64,000 nt of DNA from Liquidambar formosana (GCA_039720395.1 CM077824.1:18933046-18997045), one strand, 5' to 3'. Counted from the stretch's first letter, positions 47,101 to 58,781 are shown. A program made the numbers and translations. Notes: a model not told the origin generated them from the sequence alone.

Positions 47101-48580
47101 TGAGTAGTTTATATCTATCTATCTATCTATACTACCTATAAAAAGATGAATATGAGAAAAACTTTTGATTGACTAATATACCTTTATTTTAATTTTTAAA
47201 TACACAACTACTCTTCTGCATATATAGGAAATATAGTAATATAAAACATATACCTTAATAAGAATTCTAAGGAAACTATAATTCGTATAATAATTAAATA
47301 AAACCAAACCCAAATAGGAATTCTAAGGAAATGGAAACTATAATTCGTAAAACCCTAACAAGGTTAACATATAAATACAAATAGAAATACATTATAAAAA
47401 TCATAAAACCCTAACACAGGAAATAACAACTACTGCTTCCTTCTTTTATGTCTTCTATGTGCCTTCATTGCGTCTCTTTTCTTCTAGTGTTTTGTCTGGT
47501 ATGTAGTTTTCAATAAACTTGACTCATATATACAAATTATGTTTAAACATTTAAATTTCTGCTTGCATTGCATAATTGGACTTTTAAATCTCTATTTGAA
47601 TTGTAAAATTAGCAAGAAAGAGAAGAAAAAAATAGAAGAAGCAGTTGAATGAAAATAAAAAGATGCATGCTTGAACAAAAACAAATGAAAACCCATATTA
47701 AGAGGTCAAAAAAAAAAAAAAAAAAAAAAACTTGAATTGCATAAGTAAAGTTTTGAATAGCACATATAATTTTTGATTATTTCTAAGGATTCGCATATCG
47801 AAAAACACTTAAATTGCATTATTGAACTTTTAAATTACTGCTCTTGCATAATTTTCATATTTTGTTGAAAATTCACATATAATATATGATTTTGAAAGAT
47901 AATCAAGTCAAATTACCAAGAAAAAGAAGATAATCAAAGACGATTCAATTGAAGGAAAATTAAAAAAGAAGTAAGCTTAAATAAAAACAAAACAAAACCC
48001 AAAAAAAAAAAAAAAAAACCATTAATGAATGCACGAGAAAAAAAGAAAATAAAAAGGGAAGGTCTAATGAACCACCAAAAAAAGTCCCTATCAAATCGTG
48101 ACGTTCATGAAATTTTGCAATATTTACCTGCAAACCCAAAATACCAAACAAAATAAAACAAAACCAAAAAGAACAAAAAGAAAAGAAAATAACTTAGATC
48201 ACAACCCCCCCCCCCCCCCCCCCCCAAAAAAAGTTCAAAATCATTTTAAAAAAAAAAATGTACAAGCCTAAAAAAATAAAATCACAAGCAGTGATCTACT
48301 ACGCATCGAAGAATATATATATATATATCGAAATCAAATCATATCAAAGAACCTATGGATAATGAAATTTCAAAGATAATTTTAAACACTATGATTTGGA
48401 AAAGATAAAGAAAAAAAAATAGTAATCATATCAAAAAAAGTAAAGGATTCAATGATCAAAGTGCTTTCATCTTATGCAAAGGCACGATAAAATTATTAAA
48501 TTAAAAAAATTATTATCATTATTGAAAAAAATAATTTAACTAAAAAAAAGTCACGTAGAACGCACGTGTGTACCAACTAG

Positions 48581-48614
<34 letters not shown>

Positions 48615-51238
48615 TATTTTATTTACTTTTTCAATTTCTAAAATGAAATCTTCATGCATTCATCTAATATTTTATATAATTAACTATCTATTTATTATAT
48701 TATATTATATGATATTACGTAGAAAAGTTTTTTAAGCAAAAAAACTTTTGATTGATAATCCCTTATTTAAAATTGCATAAACGTTTTTACCCATAGTCTC
48801 TTAAGCGGAAAAAACACTTTTGATTGACAATTATATCCTCATTTAAAATTGTATATACTTTTGTACCCTTAGTGTGAGATAAAAGATGGTTTACACGTGT
48901 TAATAATCTTTATATTTAGCAAGTCAATAAAATCCTAAAACATATAAAGCAAATGCTATGCCGAAATCTCCAAACTTTGTTTGATAGATTGTTCTTCAAG
49001 AAGTACGTTGAACAACAAAGCGAGAATTTCATAATGAGTATTGTGTTTTTATTATTTGTTTTAGGATTCGTTTTTATATGTTTTAGGATTTTATTGCCTT
49101 GCTAAATATAAAGATTATTGACACATGGAAAAAAAAAAAAAAAAGTTTGGCGATTTCGATAGAAATAAATAAATAAATACAAAATTTGAAACCGACTTGA
49201 ACCAACACATATGTACACATCAAATAAAAACGCCTCTTATAGAACAATTTATCAAAAAAAATTTGGAAATTTTGGCCAAAATAAATATAGAGTTTAAAAC
49301 CAATTTTAACCAGAACGTATATAAACACCAAATAAAAACACTCATTGGTCCTTGTTCTTTGCCAGATATGTGAAATCACTCTTCTACTTTCTTTTTTTTC
49401 CCTTCATATATCGAACTCACATATATTTGTACACATATACGTTTAGTTTTGTTGCGTGACCACGATATATTTTTATGTACTTTTATTAATTCTTCATGGG
49501 TTAATTCTAATGATTCAAATACCAAAACACTAAGCTAGCCTAGTGGTGAGGGAGGGCAAGGGAAAAGGATAGGAGTAGGATAGGTTTGAGATACGAATCC
49601 CTCCCAATATACCAAAATTAAATAAATAAATAAATGAAACAAAACATGACAGGATTTTATACTAATCATCGATTTTAAAAAAATTAATTATTTTTATGTT
49701 GATTTTTCTACATAAAAAGTTCACCTATAACACAAGTGTGCCATCATTAGTAAATCAAAATACATGATCCGGCCTCTCGGCACAACCTCCAAAAATCCTA
49801 TAAAAAATAAATTAATTAAACACCACCAAACCTGAAACTGAAGACCCCCAAGCGAAAAATTCAAATAAGAACAAAAAAGGCTTCAACCATCTACAACAAC
49901 AGCTTGAACCGAAGAGCAGCATATCTTTTTTCTTTTTTTTCTTTTTTTTTTTTTAATTTAAAAAAAAAAACCCTCCATCAAGCAGTGCTTTTTAATAAAA
50001 CGCCTCTATCATCAGACACCCACAACACTAGCATGGAATGAACCATTTTTTAACATTTTTTTTAAGGCATTTTCCTGCTGATGCTGGGTAGCTAACAAAA
50101 TTAATTAACAATTTTTAACAAGCCTTTGTTTTAAATGGTTATGGGCAGTGTAATAGAGTGGATCATTAGTTTGTCTTCATTTTTTCTTTCCCAGTTTACA
50201 TGGGAAGGACTTGAACCCTAACCCTCCCACCCCTCATTGAAGTGGAACTACATATTCTCTTAGGGGGACTACGGCCCCAGCCTACAATGATTGAAAATGC
50301 CTTATATATTTATTTACATATTAGATAATTTAGAAAAAAAGGTATATTAATGGCCCCTCCAGATCATATTTTCATTCTCATGCCCATTCTTTCATATTCT
50401 ATTTCAAAAATGTGAACACAAATCTAGTAAGGTCTTTAAAAAAAGTGATATTTGTTGTAATTATGGCAATTCAAGGCAGTATATATATAATGTTGTAAAA
50501 ATATTTAGCATGACTTCATAAATTTAAAACTATGTATAAAAAATTTACTCTGAACCCTTCAAAGAGAGATTCATGGTTCCGCCCCTGTCCTCACCCCACC
50601 TGGATATCACTAATTAATTCACAAGGTCTGGTAATAGTAGTTTGACATCTTTGTTCTTGTTGATTTTTAACTTTTGTTAGGGTGCACGAGCATTAAATTA
50701 CTTTCTAAAATAGAAATTTTTTTTTTTTTTGCTTGATAAACCCATACCACCGTTGCAGCCGCCTCCATGATCGATAGTTTCAGCTCCCCCCTCTCTCTCT
50801 CTCTCTCTCTCTCTCCACACAAACACACACGTGTGCATCAAGACTATCTTATATTATATTTTCACTAAAGGCAGATACTGATCGAAACTTTCAAAATCAT
50901 AGCTCATTTAAAAAAATAAAAATAAAATAAAATAAAAACCCCCTTTGTGACCGTGATAAAATAATAGCTGCCAAGTCTGCTTTCTTAATTTCTCTGACCG
51001 TTTATTACAATTTCATTAAGTAGAAACGAAGAAACAATAAAACTAAAAAGGAAGTCAGCTTACTTGGAAGATCCCAAGCGTCATATTTGTAGATATCAAT
51101 CTGTTTGATGAGTTCCATACCGATGGGTTTCTCCTCCACCTTTCGCCGCAGATAAAACCCGAGAAGCTCTTCATCCGTCGGATGAAATCGAAACCCGGGA
51201 AGCACCACTTCATCATCCTTACTCTTCTCCACCTCCAT
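44135..51238 (-). CDS. NAC transcription factor, JUNGBRUNNEN 1/ANAC042-like (NAC-B)
   Basis: Three exons: 51064-51238 (175 bp), 45425-45726 (302 bp) and 44135-44521 (387 bp), giving 287 aa, with the same intron phases as NAC-A. NAC motifs present: [81 protein letters not shown]. The C-terminus ends DPSNLYGN at a TAG that replaces a Trp codon kept in NAC-C. Intron 1 is 5337 bp because of Helitrons; intron 2 is 903 bp. Splice signals are intact, so it may be functional if the long intron is removed. Role as for NAC-A, inferred from homology. Confidence 0.94.
47114..48580 (+). mobile_element. Nested non-autonomous Helitron
   Basis: 5' region TCTATACTACCTATAAAAAG and 3' end CACGTAGAACGCACGTGTGT ACCAACTAG followed by T, with a CACGT/ACGTG hairpin just inside the CTAG terminus. 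Internal sequence includes a 21-C run (48205-48225). The 5' part matches the fragment at 1-290. No Rep/helicase. Confidence 0.75.
48205..48225. repeat. Poly-C tract (21 bp)
   Basis: Homopolymer inside the nested Helitron. With the poly-G tracts at 27831, 28629 and 35610 it is one of four runs of 16 or more G or C in a very AT-rich window. Confidence 0.95.
49531..49637 (+). mobile_element. Short tRNA-derived SINE
   Basis: TAAGCTAGCCTAGTGGTGAG (box A-like) and GAGATACGAATCCC (box B-like) are followed by a (TAAA)n tail. The Helitron at 18-20 kb lacks this piece at the matching position. Flanks CCAAAACA and ACAAAACA may be the target duplication. Confidence 0.65.
49755..51000. other. Rest of NAC-B intron 1
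   Basis: AT-rich intron sequence with poly-T runs and a (CT)n microsatellite at about 50790-50814. A lone hAT-like terminus (GGTTCCGCCCCTG, about 50576-50588) suggests a broken transposon; its partner end was not found. Confidence 0.45.
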
Positions 51239-51287
51239 CTCTCCCCCTCTCTCTCAAGAGCTTCTTTTAAGTTTCTACTGGGGACCC

Positions 51288-51311
51288 ATAGTAGAACCTT
51301 CTCATATATAT
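51288..51311 (-). promoter_or_regulatory. Core promoter of NAC-B
   Basis: Minus strand TATATATGAGAAGGTTCTAC lies 50-75 bp upstream of the ATG, the same block and distance as in NAC-A (25109-25129). Inferred TATA box. Confidence 0.6.
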
Positions 51312-51319
51312 ATTGTGTA

Positions 51320-51825
51320 GAGTGTAGGTGATAGCTGATACCTAATAGGTGAGTGGGTGGCTCATTTGGTCAAGTCAAGGGTATTGACTAGAGAGTAATT
51401 GGGACCAAGAACAGTATTTGAAGAAGTCTTTCATTTGCAGATAGTTGATGACTCGCTACACAAAAAGCTTAAAAGTAAATAGTGATTTTGTTGGAGTTTA
51501 ATTAATTTCAAAGTTATAATTGATGGATGGTAAAGGAAGACATCGTGACATTGGACTTTTTGAGTCTACAATGAGCAATTAGGAGGGTCTACGCATTACA
51601 TTTGACTTGGCCGGCCCACCATGGACTCAGTCGAGAAGCTTCCAAAATAATCTTTTGCCCTCCATTGTAGACTAGGACTTCAACACGGAAAACAAAATTA
51701 AATTATTTCTTTTAAATTCATATGACACTGCTGGACTAACCTAGAAGGGGTTGAATAGTGATGTCGGCAGAATATTCGCGACTTAGAGGAGGTGGAATAG
51801 TGATGTTGTAGAATATTTGCCTAAG
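51320..51825. other. Upstream of NAC-B, no gene
   Basis: AT-rich, no recognised gene or element. Confidence 0.4.
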
Positions 51826-51829
51826 AGAT

Positions 51830-52270
51830 AAGTTCATCAGAGACGTGCATAACCTTCTACAAATTTGTTTATTGTCAAGACAATAATACTTAGAAAGAAA
51901 GAAACCACAATTCGATTAAAATTACACAAAAACATGAAAACTTAAATATAATATTTAAGTTATATAGAGTTCCAACACAACCCTAGAGGTTTTTGTGTTA
52001 GAACTTATATAATATTTTTGCAGTGTTTTTATCAGTTCTTTTGGGTTGGGGTGCTCTTTGTTTTCGAGGTGTTATTGTGGATCTTTTATTTCATATCAAT
52101 AATAATATTTAACTTTTGCTGATCACGCAAAAATAAAATAAATAAATAAGCGAGAACATAAAAACTCTATTAAATTTTTATTAACTTAAAAATTCGTCAT
52201 CATTCTTGCCAAGAGGTTACAATCCATATTTATAATAAATAAGTCCTAAACCTTGTAAAACAGGGAAAAC
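51830..52270. repeat. LTR-like repeat, copy 1, with LINE tail insertion
   Basis: Shares with 53910-54250 the words CACAATTCGA, ACATGAAAACT, TTATTAACT..AAA and CCAAGAGG..AC, then ATTTATAATAAATAAGTCC. A LINE 3' end (about 52010-52140, ending CTTTTGCTGATCACGC then (AAAT)n) interrupts it. The repeat resembles the R/U5 part of a minus-strand LTR, but its ends were not defined. Confidence 0.5.
52010..52140 (+). mobile_element. LINE 3' end fragment
   Basis: GGGGTGCTCTTTGTTTTCGA through TCAATAATAATATTTAACTT TTGCTGATCA and an A-rich tail; same family tail as 39540-39866 and 43407. Confidence 0.55.
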
Positions 52271-52274
52271 TCAA

Positions 52275-53905
52275 ATATAAAGACATAGTTAAAACCTAGG
52301 AATACCTAACCAAAAGGAAAATTACACAAAATAACAATTAAGAAAAGGAAACAAATAAGGAAAAGGGAAATAATTAACTAGAAAATGAAATAAATAAGAA
52401 AATTACAAGAAATAATAAAAATTGAAATCACAAAGGGCGACCTAGTCGGATGCACGAGAGGACCAGTCAGCGCGCGTGATGCATCATCTTCTGTGGCTAG
52501 AACTCAAAGGGTTTTCATATTACAACAAACATATAATATTTTGGACTTCTAGCTTGTCGTTCATGTACCCATTCTCCACACTAATTAACCCAAAAGTCGA
52601 AAGTCATTAAATCATTTCTCAAGTATGATATAAGAAAAACTCTATGATCATAAAAAATTGAAGTAACTTGATCGACCCCCCAAAAAAAAAAAATCATAAG
52701 GTTCAAATACTTCAAGCATTGAAACTTCAACCAGTAGAAAATTGATGAATCAAAATTAGTCTTCAAATAAATTTGCGCTCATATGAATTTAAGTGGATGT
52801 TCTCATCATGATGATCCACTGCGTTAGTTACGACTGGCTTACAGTCATATTCACGACAGTCGACAAAAATAGGTGGAAAACTAAAACCCACTGGTGATTC
52901 CACCTTCATCACCACCCTTAAATAATCATAAAAATTTTCAAAAAATTATTCATTGAACTCAACAAAAATTCTTACCATCTTCACCTTTTTGTTTCGTGTT
53001 CATGAAGAAAGATTCAAGTCCATCATCAATTTCCTCCTCTTCCACAGAAAGGAAATTTAAAGATTGATTTAATTTCACTCCCAGCATCATAACTTGCCCG
53101 AATAGCGCGTCATCAAGGTGTTGCGGTATTCGTGTTGTATTTTTTATAAATAAAATAAAAAATATGTGATTCAAATTATTATTTAATATATGTGATTTTA
53201 TGATCTTCATGTCATTTATTTATTTGGTTCCATTATTATAAGTTAGTGGGCATATTATTGTTAGGGGGTTACACATCTTTTGAAGAAGAAATGGTTTTCC
53301 ACTATCATTTTTTTGATAGTTTTTTGTTGTCTTCTTCTTCTTCATTTTTTGGAATGAGAAAAACCAAAAGTTTTTTAGAAAACCTTTTTCCAATCCTTTT
53401 TTTCTCTCTATGTATAAACTTCCTTTTGTATAAAATTATATCTATCCTTCTTCAATTTTTGTTACATATTTTCATGAAACGATTTAGAACTATTCAGTTC
53501 CTTCTTCAATTGTTGCATCCTGGAGGGTTGGGATGCTAGAAGACCTAGATGCGCAGAGTAATTCACTCCAAGGAACGCAAATCAACTCTTAATGATAGTG
53601 TTCGCATATGCCTCAATTGATAAGTCTATTTCTTTTATTATAAATTATATTTTTACATATTTTGATTTTCGACATCCATGTTTTTATTCAATATTTCCAA
53701 CAATCCATACTTTTTCATCTTCCACATTGCCGCCTTGCTTTCAACGCAGTGACTTTGGCCTCCAACCGCTTCAAACTGTTGTTACAATCAAGCCACAACC
53801 TCACGAGTGTTCATATCCTCTAGATTGGCTTCTCGACCCCCAATACATCCTCCACTCTTTAGAATGACGTCAAGAACGATATTGGGCTCTGATTCTAACT
53901 AGTGC
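52275..53905. other. Intergenic, no gene recognised
   Basis: Contains frames of 83-97 codons on both strands (52959-53210 minus, 53246-53539 and 53592-53867 plus) without recognisable domains; they are low-complexity or AT-driven. Confidence 0.4.
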
Positions 53906-53909
53906 AGTG

Positions 53910-54118
53910 GAATATTCACAAAAAGAGACGAGATCACACAGAAGAGCACAATCTTTCACAAATCTGTTGATTAAGGGTACCAAAAAGTAGGCAACCACAA
54001 TTCGAATTTGGCACAAGAACATGAAAACTATGGACAAAAGAGAACATGCAACTCTCCATATTAAATTCTTATTAACTCAAAAACTCATAATTATTAATAA
54101 AATGGCTTTCTTTTGCTG

Positions 54119-54166
<48 letters not shown>

Positions 54167-54250
54167 CAGAAACTCATAATCATTCACTCTATTCATTCTT
54201 ACCAAGAGGCCACATCCCTATTTATAATAAATAAGTCCCAAGGGAAATTC
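53910..54250. repeat. LTR-like repeat, copy 2
   Basis: Second copy of the repeat at 51830-52270, with a minimal LINE insertion at 54092-54169. A DNA fragment, no coding role. Confidence 0.5.
54092..54169 (+). mobile_element. Minimal LINE insertion with target duplication
   Basis: Only about 27 bp of LINE 3' end (TATTAATAAAATGGCTTTCT TTTGCTG) plus a 46-A tail, flanked by a perfect 11-bp target duplication AAACTCATAAT (54081-54091 and 54170-54180). Extreme 5' truncation. Confidence 0.8.
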
Positions 54251-54254
54251 ACAT

Positions 54255-55895
54255 AGGCACTTATGTATTGATTATTCGTACGCATGCAAGAGGCCAAGTA
54301 TTAGTCAAGTAGTGGAAATAAACAAATTTTTTTGGGCATCAATATTAGGTAAAATAAAATAAAATAAAAAAATAAAAACACACAGCTATATATGGGCCTG
54401 AGCTCATATTCACCCATACTTCAAGCATCAATTGGCCAAGCCAAGTGGGATCAATGGCCCATATAAGAAAGAAATCAAACTGTATAGCTCATTTTAGCTG
54501 TTGCAACTATGGGCATTCACTAGATTTGCCAAGGCTATTTCCCCGGCAACAATGCCAATAATGTGACCCTTCAGAGTTCAGAGTAACCATTTCAGTCATT
54601 TTGGAGTCGTGTTCCTACAAGAAATGTATGGAGCACAATAAATTCGTTGATATTGATTCTGCTTGGGGTCTACCATTTTAATTTCCAATAATGAATACAC
54701 ATTCGGGGAGTTTGTTCCAGATTCGAGTTCATCAACAATTTCCTCCTCTTCCACAGAGTGCAAATATCAGGGTGGAATCACCAGCTATGACGGAACAAGG
54801 TTATGGTGATTTTCTTGATGGCTATCAACAACTGGTTTGTGGTGATGACAAGATCAATCGGAAGGAAGAGGTGGATAATAGATCTTATGTAGAAGTTGTT
54901 AAGGGGTTACTGATTAGTGAGAAACAACCAATTGTATTATTATTATTTTGCACCTCCTCTTGTTTCCTCTTGTTGCCATATAATGGCATCCACAAGTATA
55001 TGCAATATTTAATTATTAAAGTAATTTCTATATACGCTCATAGAAAATAAAAACTTGGTTTGTTGTCAACCTCAAAGTTACAAAAAATAACCTTAATTTC
55101 ACCAATATATGAAATTAATCATAAAATAATTGGATATAATTGCCCTGACCTACCACAACCATTTATAACTAACCAACCTATTATCTTGCTGGAAATTTTG
55201 AACTTCCAAGTTTCTCTTTCAATTATGATTGGAAATATAATTAAGTGTTATGTGTACATAGGTATCGTGTGTGTGCACCACTACCTATAGTTATATAATA
55301 TGATTACAGGTTTTGCCCTGGATGCTCCCTAGCCCCCTTTTCCAATGTAATATTTTTGCCAAAGACAACTTAATTAATTGGAGAGGGTGGGAAATAGGAT
55401 TGAGATTGGGATTGGGTTGGAAAACCCTATTACCTGCTTTGAAGTTTTTATGCATGCCTTTCAAAGTCACATAAAGGGTCCACCCTGTTAGCCGTACATA
55501 GTTCTATTACAACCCTCTTAGTCGTAAAGATGCCTACCAGCATATGGTAAAGTTTTTAAATGATAGTACAGAAAAAATTGGATTCAAGGTTGAACTCCAT
55601 ATTCATATCACCCTCCAAGAATAAGGGGGAAAAAAAATATTTTAAAAGAGAGAGAAAAAAGGGTGGGGGTGGGCAACTCTTTGGTGGCTGCTAAGGTAAC
55701 TCTAATTGTTTTAAAGTCCCCTGAATTACATATAATTTTATTGAAATTTCGGGCGAAACCCTCTCCATTTCCTACTTGTATTATCCTTCACTTCTGGCTC
55801 TTTTCCAATGGAATAACTAAATATATTGTTCATCAATCCGTATGTGAATAACTCTATATATACACAACTAAGCATTTATGTCTTTTAATGGAAGC
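54255..55895. other. Downstream of NAC-C locus, no firm gene
   Basis: A plus-strand frame of 119 codons at 54691-55050 starts with an acidic, non-repetitive N-terminal ~75 residues (ESPAMTEQGYGDFLDGYQQL) that looks more like protein than chance sequence, but no family is recognised and no start context or exon partner was found. The rest is AT-rich. 55864-55902 is the original 3' flank of NAC-C before the copia insertion. Confidence 0.35.
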
Positions 55896-55902
55896 TTCAA
55901 AC

Positions 55903-56319
55903 TGAAGAATTTCATTGTGACAAACAAGAGATACGGTGTACATCACTACACCGTATTATTTACTTTAAGATTATAACTTTCAGGAGAGAAAATCCCAATT
56001 TCTCATGTAGGAGAAAAGATAGGGTGTATGATGGTTCATTGTAAAGAATGAACCATCACACCCCATTGGTGATTGAATAGGTATGACTATTGAGAAGAGG
56101 TCATGAGTCATCATAGGTTTCTAATGACCATTGAGATCATCTCCATGGTCACAATTGATACCTTTTGGGTGTCTATAAATACACCCTACAACAACCCTTC
56201 TCTCATTCATCATAAAATAACAGTACGTATGTATTCTCTCCTTCACAAACTCTTACATGTGATACATAGTCTGACGACAGTAGGAAATCCTTCATTGTTC
56301 TATCTTCCAGAATCCATCA
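55903..56319 (+). repeat. 5' LTR of copia element 2
   Basis: 417 bp, starts TGAAGAATTTCATTGTGACA, ends CCATCA. A TATA box (CTATAAATA) lies at about 56173-56181. Shares its first ~45 bp with the LTR of element 1. Confidence 0.96.
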
Positions 56320-56320
56320 G

Positions 56321-56338
56321 TGGTATCAAAGCCAGGTT
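56321..56338 (+). promoter_or_regulatory. Primer-binding site (initiator tRNA-Met) of element 2
   Basis: TGGTATCAAAGCCAGGTT, one base after the LTR; one G-to-A difference from the usual site. Confidence 0.9.
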
Positions 56339-56345
56339 CACATGT

Positions 56346-57261
56346 TGATGAAGAGAGTTGGTAACGCGAGGGAATATGCAGAGAAATTAAGGGTTAACCA
56401 TTCAAGAGGATTGTTGGATGATATTCGTTGTGTTCTTGATAAAGAAATTTCAATTATAGACACAATGATTCGTTTTACAATCACCATTTGAATGTTGTTA
56501 ATCCTTAAGCTTGCCCATTGACAGTGATTATTAGTGGTATGGATGCAAGAGATTTGAAAATCATTGAAAGTGAATATAACGAGAAAAAGAAGGCTCAAAT
56601 TCAAGAGGGTTTGAGAAAATCTTCAAATTCTTCCAAAATTTTTGAAGAAATTCAAAGTTCTAATAAAGGGAAGAATATAATTATTGAGATTTCAGACAGT
56701 GATTCTGAGAAAAATCTCAATTTGAGTGATTCACAGAAGTCTTTTTTGCAGCAAAATATCAAAAACACTGGTTTTTTGCAGAAAATCACGAACAGTGGTG
56801 AAATTTTCTGTCAGACCCGACCTGTATCACTTCCGGATCGCAAAATAACTCAGTTCAGACCCTTCACGCGCCCACACGCACCCCGAGGAGTGCCCACGCG
56901 CCGCCACGCGCCCAGAAGAGCCTTCACGTGCCGCCACGGGCCAGCCCCGCGTGCCACGAGCCACCACGCGCCAACCCCGCATGCCACGCGCCCATACTCG
57001 CACGGCCCGCGCTTCACGCGCCTGCACGCGCCAAACACCAGGCCATTTTGGCCCGCCGCTCTACGACCCGTCTTTGACCCGCCCGTGCGTGTTTTTGACC
57101 GACTCGCCTTTGACCCGCCGCTTCGACCCACCTGCCCATCAACCTCTCTCGGCCCAGCCCGCTTCTATGGTCCAAATTGGGCCCGGTTCGGCCAATTGGC
57201 TCGGATCCGGCCCGTTTTTCTCGGTTTTGTTCAAAACCAACCCAGATTGCTGATATATTAG
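56346..57261 (+). pseudogene. Extra leader ORF upstream of gag, Arg/His/Pro-rich C-terminal part
   Basis: A short frame at 56346-56489 (MKRVGNAREYAEKLRVNHSR at its start) is followed in another frame by a 247-codon ORF at 56518-57261. The first ~100 residues are charged and Ser/Lys/Glu-rich (AQIQEGLRKSSNSSKIFEEI). From about 56860 the DNA becomes strongly GC-rich with repeated CACGCGCC words, encoding RPHAPRGVPTRRHAPRR-like sequence. Typical plant copia elements go straight from the primer site to gag. No known domain is seen. It may be a leader protein, a captured host piece or a non-coding GC-rich leader. Function unknown. Confidence 0.45.
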
Positions 57262-57600
57262 GTTTTAGCCCAATTAGAGGTCCAAACGAGCTGGGATTTG
57301 CACCAAATTTGGTACCCCAACAAAATTTCGCGTCCCGGACGCAACCATGGATCAAAATCAATTTTTGGACGCAGCAAAAGTCACTTCTGAGTAGGCTGTA
57401 CAAAGTGTATTACAAGAGGAAATTGGTGGACAAAAGCACAAATTGCCTTCCGAAGGAGAATTAATTCAGGCTTGTTCTAGTAGTTCTAGTAATTAGAATT
57501 TTATTTACTTAGAAACACATTCTTTTTACAAATTTATTATTTTTTTTAAACACAATTTCTGTAATACACAATTAGATATTATATTTGTTTATTTTTTTAA

Positions 57601-58430
57601 ATGGCAAAGGCTATGTTTGACACAGTTAAAATAGAAAAATTAAATAACATAAACTTTCGAATTTGGAAAAGGAGAATTTCATTTCTCTTAATACATGAAA
57701 AGACCCAGCCTATATGTTCTCACAAAAGAAAAAGCAATAGAAATTTCAGATGACCCAAACACTTTGAAATTAAAAGAAAAGTGGGAGGAAGATGATATGC
57801 TTGCAAGAGCATCCATCTTAAATCATATGCAGGATGATTTAATTCCTCTCTATGAGGATTTTAAGTCTGGAAAAGAAATCATGAATGCTCTTGAGGATAA
57901 ATATGGACCAAAATTCGATACCTATATACAATTATTATTAGATAAGTATATAGGACTTCAAATGTCCGAAAATGATAGCATAGGGGATCATGTGCTAAAG
58001 ATGGAAATCATAGCAAAAGATCTATCTATCGCTGGGCATTCAATTTCCGACAAAATGCAAGTATCCACTATCCTTAATAGTCTTCCAAAATCATGGGATC
58101 ATGTAGTGACTTCAATAACTTGTGGACAAGGAAAATTGTCCATGAACACATTACCTGCACTATTGGCCCTTGAAGAGGAAAGAATGAATAGAAGAAAGAA
58201 AGAAAAAGGACGTGGAAACTTGATGTTAGTAGAGGAAACCTCAAAACAACAATCAAAGAAAAACTCTTGGAAACCAAGAGGCAAGAAATCAAATTCCAAA
58301 GTGTCCAAGTCAAAGAAAGATAAAACTTGTTTTAATTGTAGTAAGAAGGGTCATTTCCAAATCGATTGTCGAAGACCAAAGAAAAAGAAAGTCAATGATA
58401 AAAGAGAGATGGTCATGACAGTTTCTGAAG
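57601..58430 (+). pseudogene. Copia gag
   Basis: The likely ATG at 57601 opens in one frame (KLNNINFRIWKRRI, a copia gag N-terminal pattern) and the rest continues in a different frame from 57695 to about 58430, so one frameshift lies in between. The main part has the UBN2-type gag body (DDMLARASILNHMQDDLIPL; LNSLPKSWDHVVTSI) and a CCHC zinc knuckle CFNCSKKGHFQIDC near 58328-58369, which binds RNA during packaging. Confidence 0.88.
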
Positions 58431-58449
58431 CAATGGTAACACAAGAAGT

Positions 58450-58710
58450 GGAATCATTGGTGGATCGATTCAGGAGCTACAAGACATGTTACAAAGAACA
58501 GAAATATCTTCACAACTTACAAAGAGAAGGCACAAGGAGAGCACCGACTCTACATGGGAAACGATACATATATAGATGTACTAGGCGAAGGTAATTGTAA
58601 AATTTCTTATAAAGAATCTAATTTAATACTTCAAAATGTATTGTATTCTCCGAATATTCGGAGAAATCTGATTTCTGTGTCTGTACTAAAAAAAAAGGGG
58701 TTTGAGGTTT
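58450..58710 (+). pseudogene. Copia protease
   Basis: The aspartic protease motif WWIDSGATRHVT starts at 58458 in a frame one base off from gag. The frame continues through LYSPNIRRNLISVS, usual for this domain, to a stop near 58709. In functional elements this protease cleaves the polyprotein. The gag-protease shift inactivates it as part of one polyprotein. Confidence 0.8.
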
Positions 58711-58781
58711 GATTTAAATCTGGTCATGTAACTATTGGAAAGGATGGACGTATCCTTCTAAAAGGTGTAAGAATTAATGAT

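Larger units (their letters stand above)
46002..49750 (+). mobile_element. Helitron in NAC-B intron 1 (outer)
   Basis: Begins TCTATACTACTTACAAAAG and ends CACAAGTGTGCCATCATTAG before T; the final TTAG deviates from the usual CTRR. The last ~1 kb (48740-49750) is homologous to the 3' part of the Helitron at 18186-20204. It holds a nested Helitron and a SINE. Most of the 46-47.1 kb internal sequence has no recognised origin. Boundaries are provisional. Confidence 0.55.

Noticed and set aside
50576..50588. Complete hAT element in NAC-B intron 1
   Set aside because: Only one terminus (GGTTCCGCCCCTG) was found; no partner end or target duplication.
56827..57403. Three overlapping minus-strand ORFs of 66-129 codons
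   Set aside because: Shadow frames of the GC-rich island in the copia leader, where stop codons are rare on either strand.
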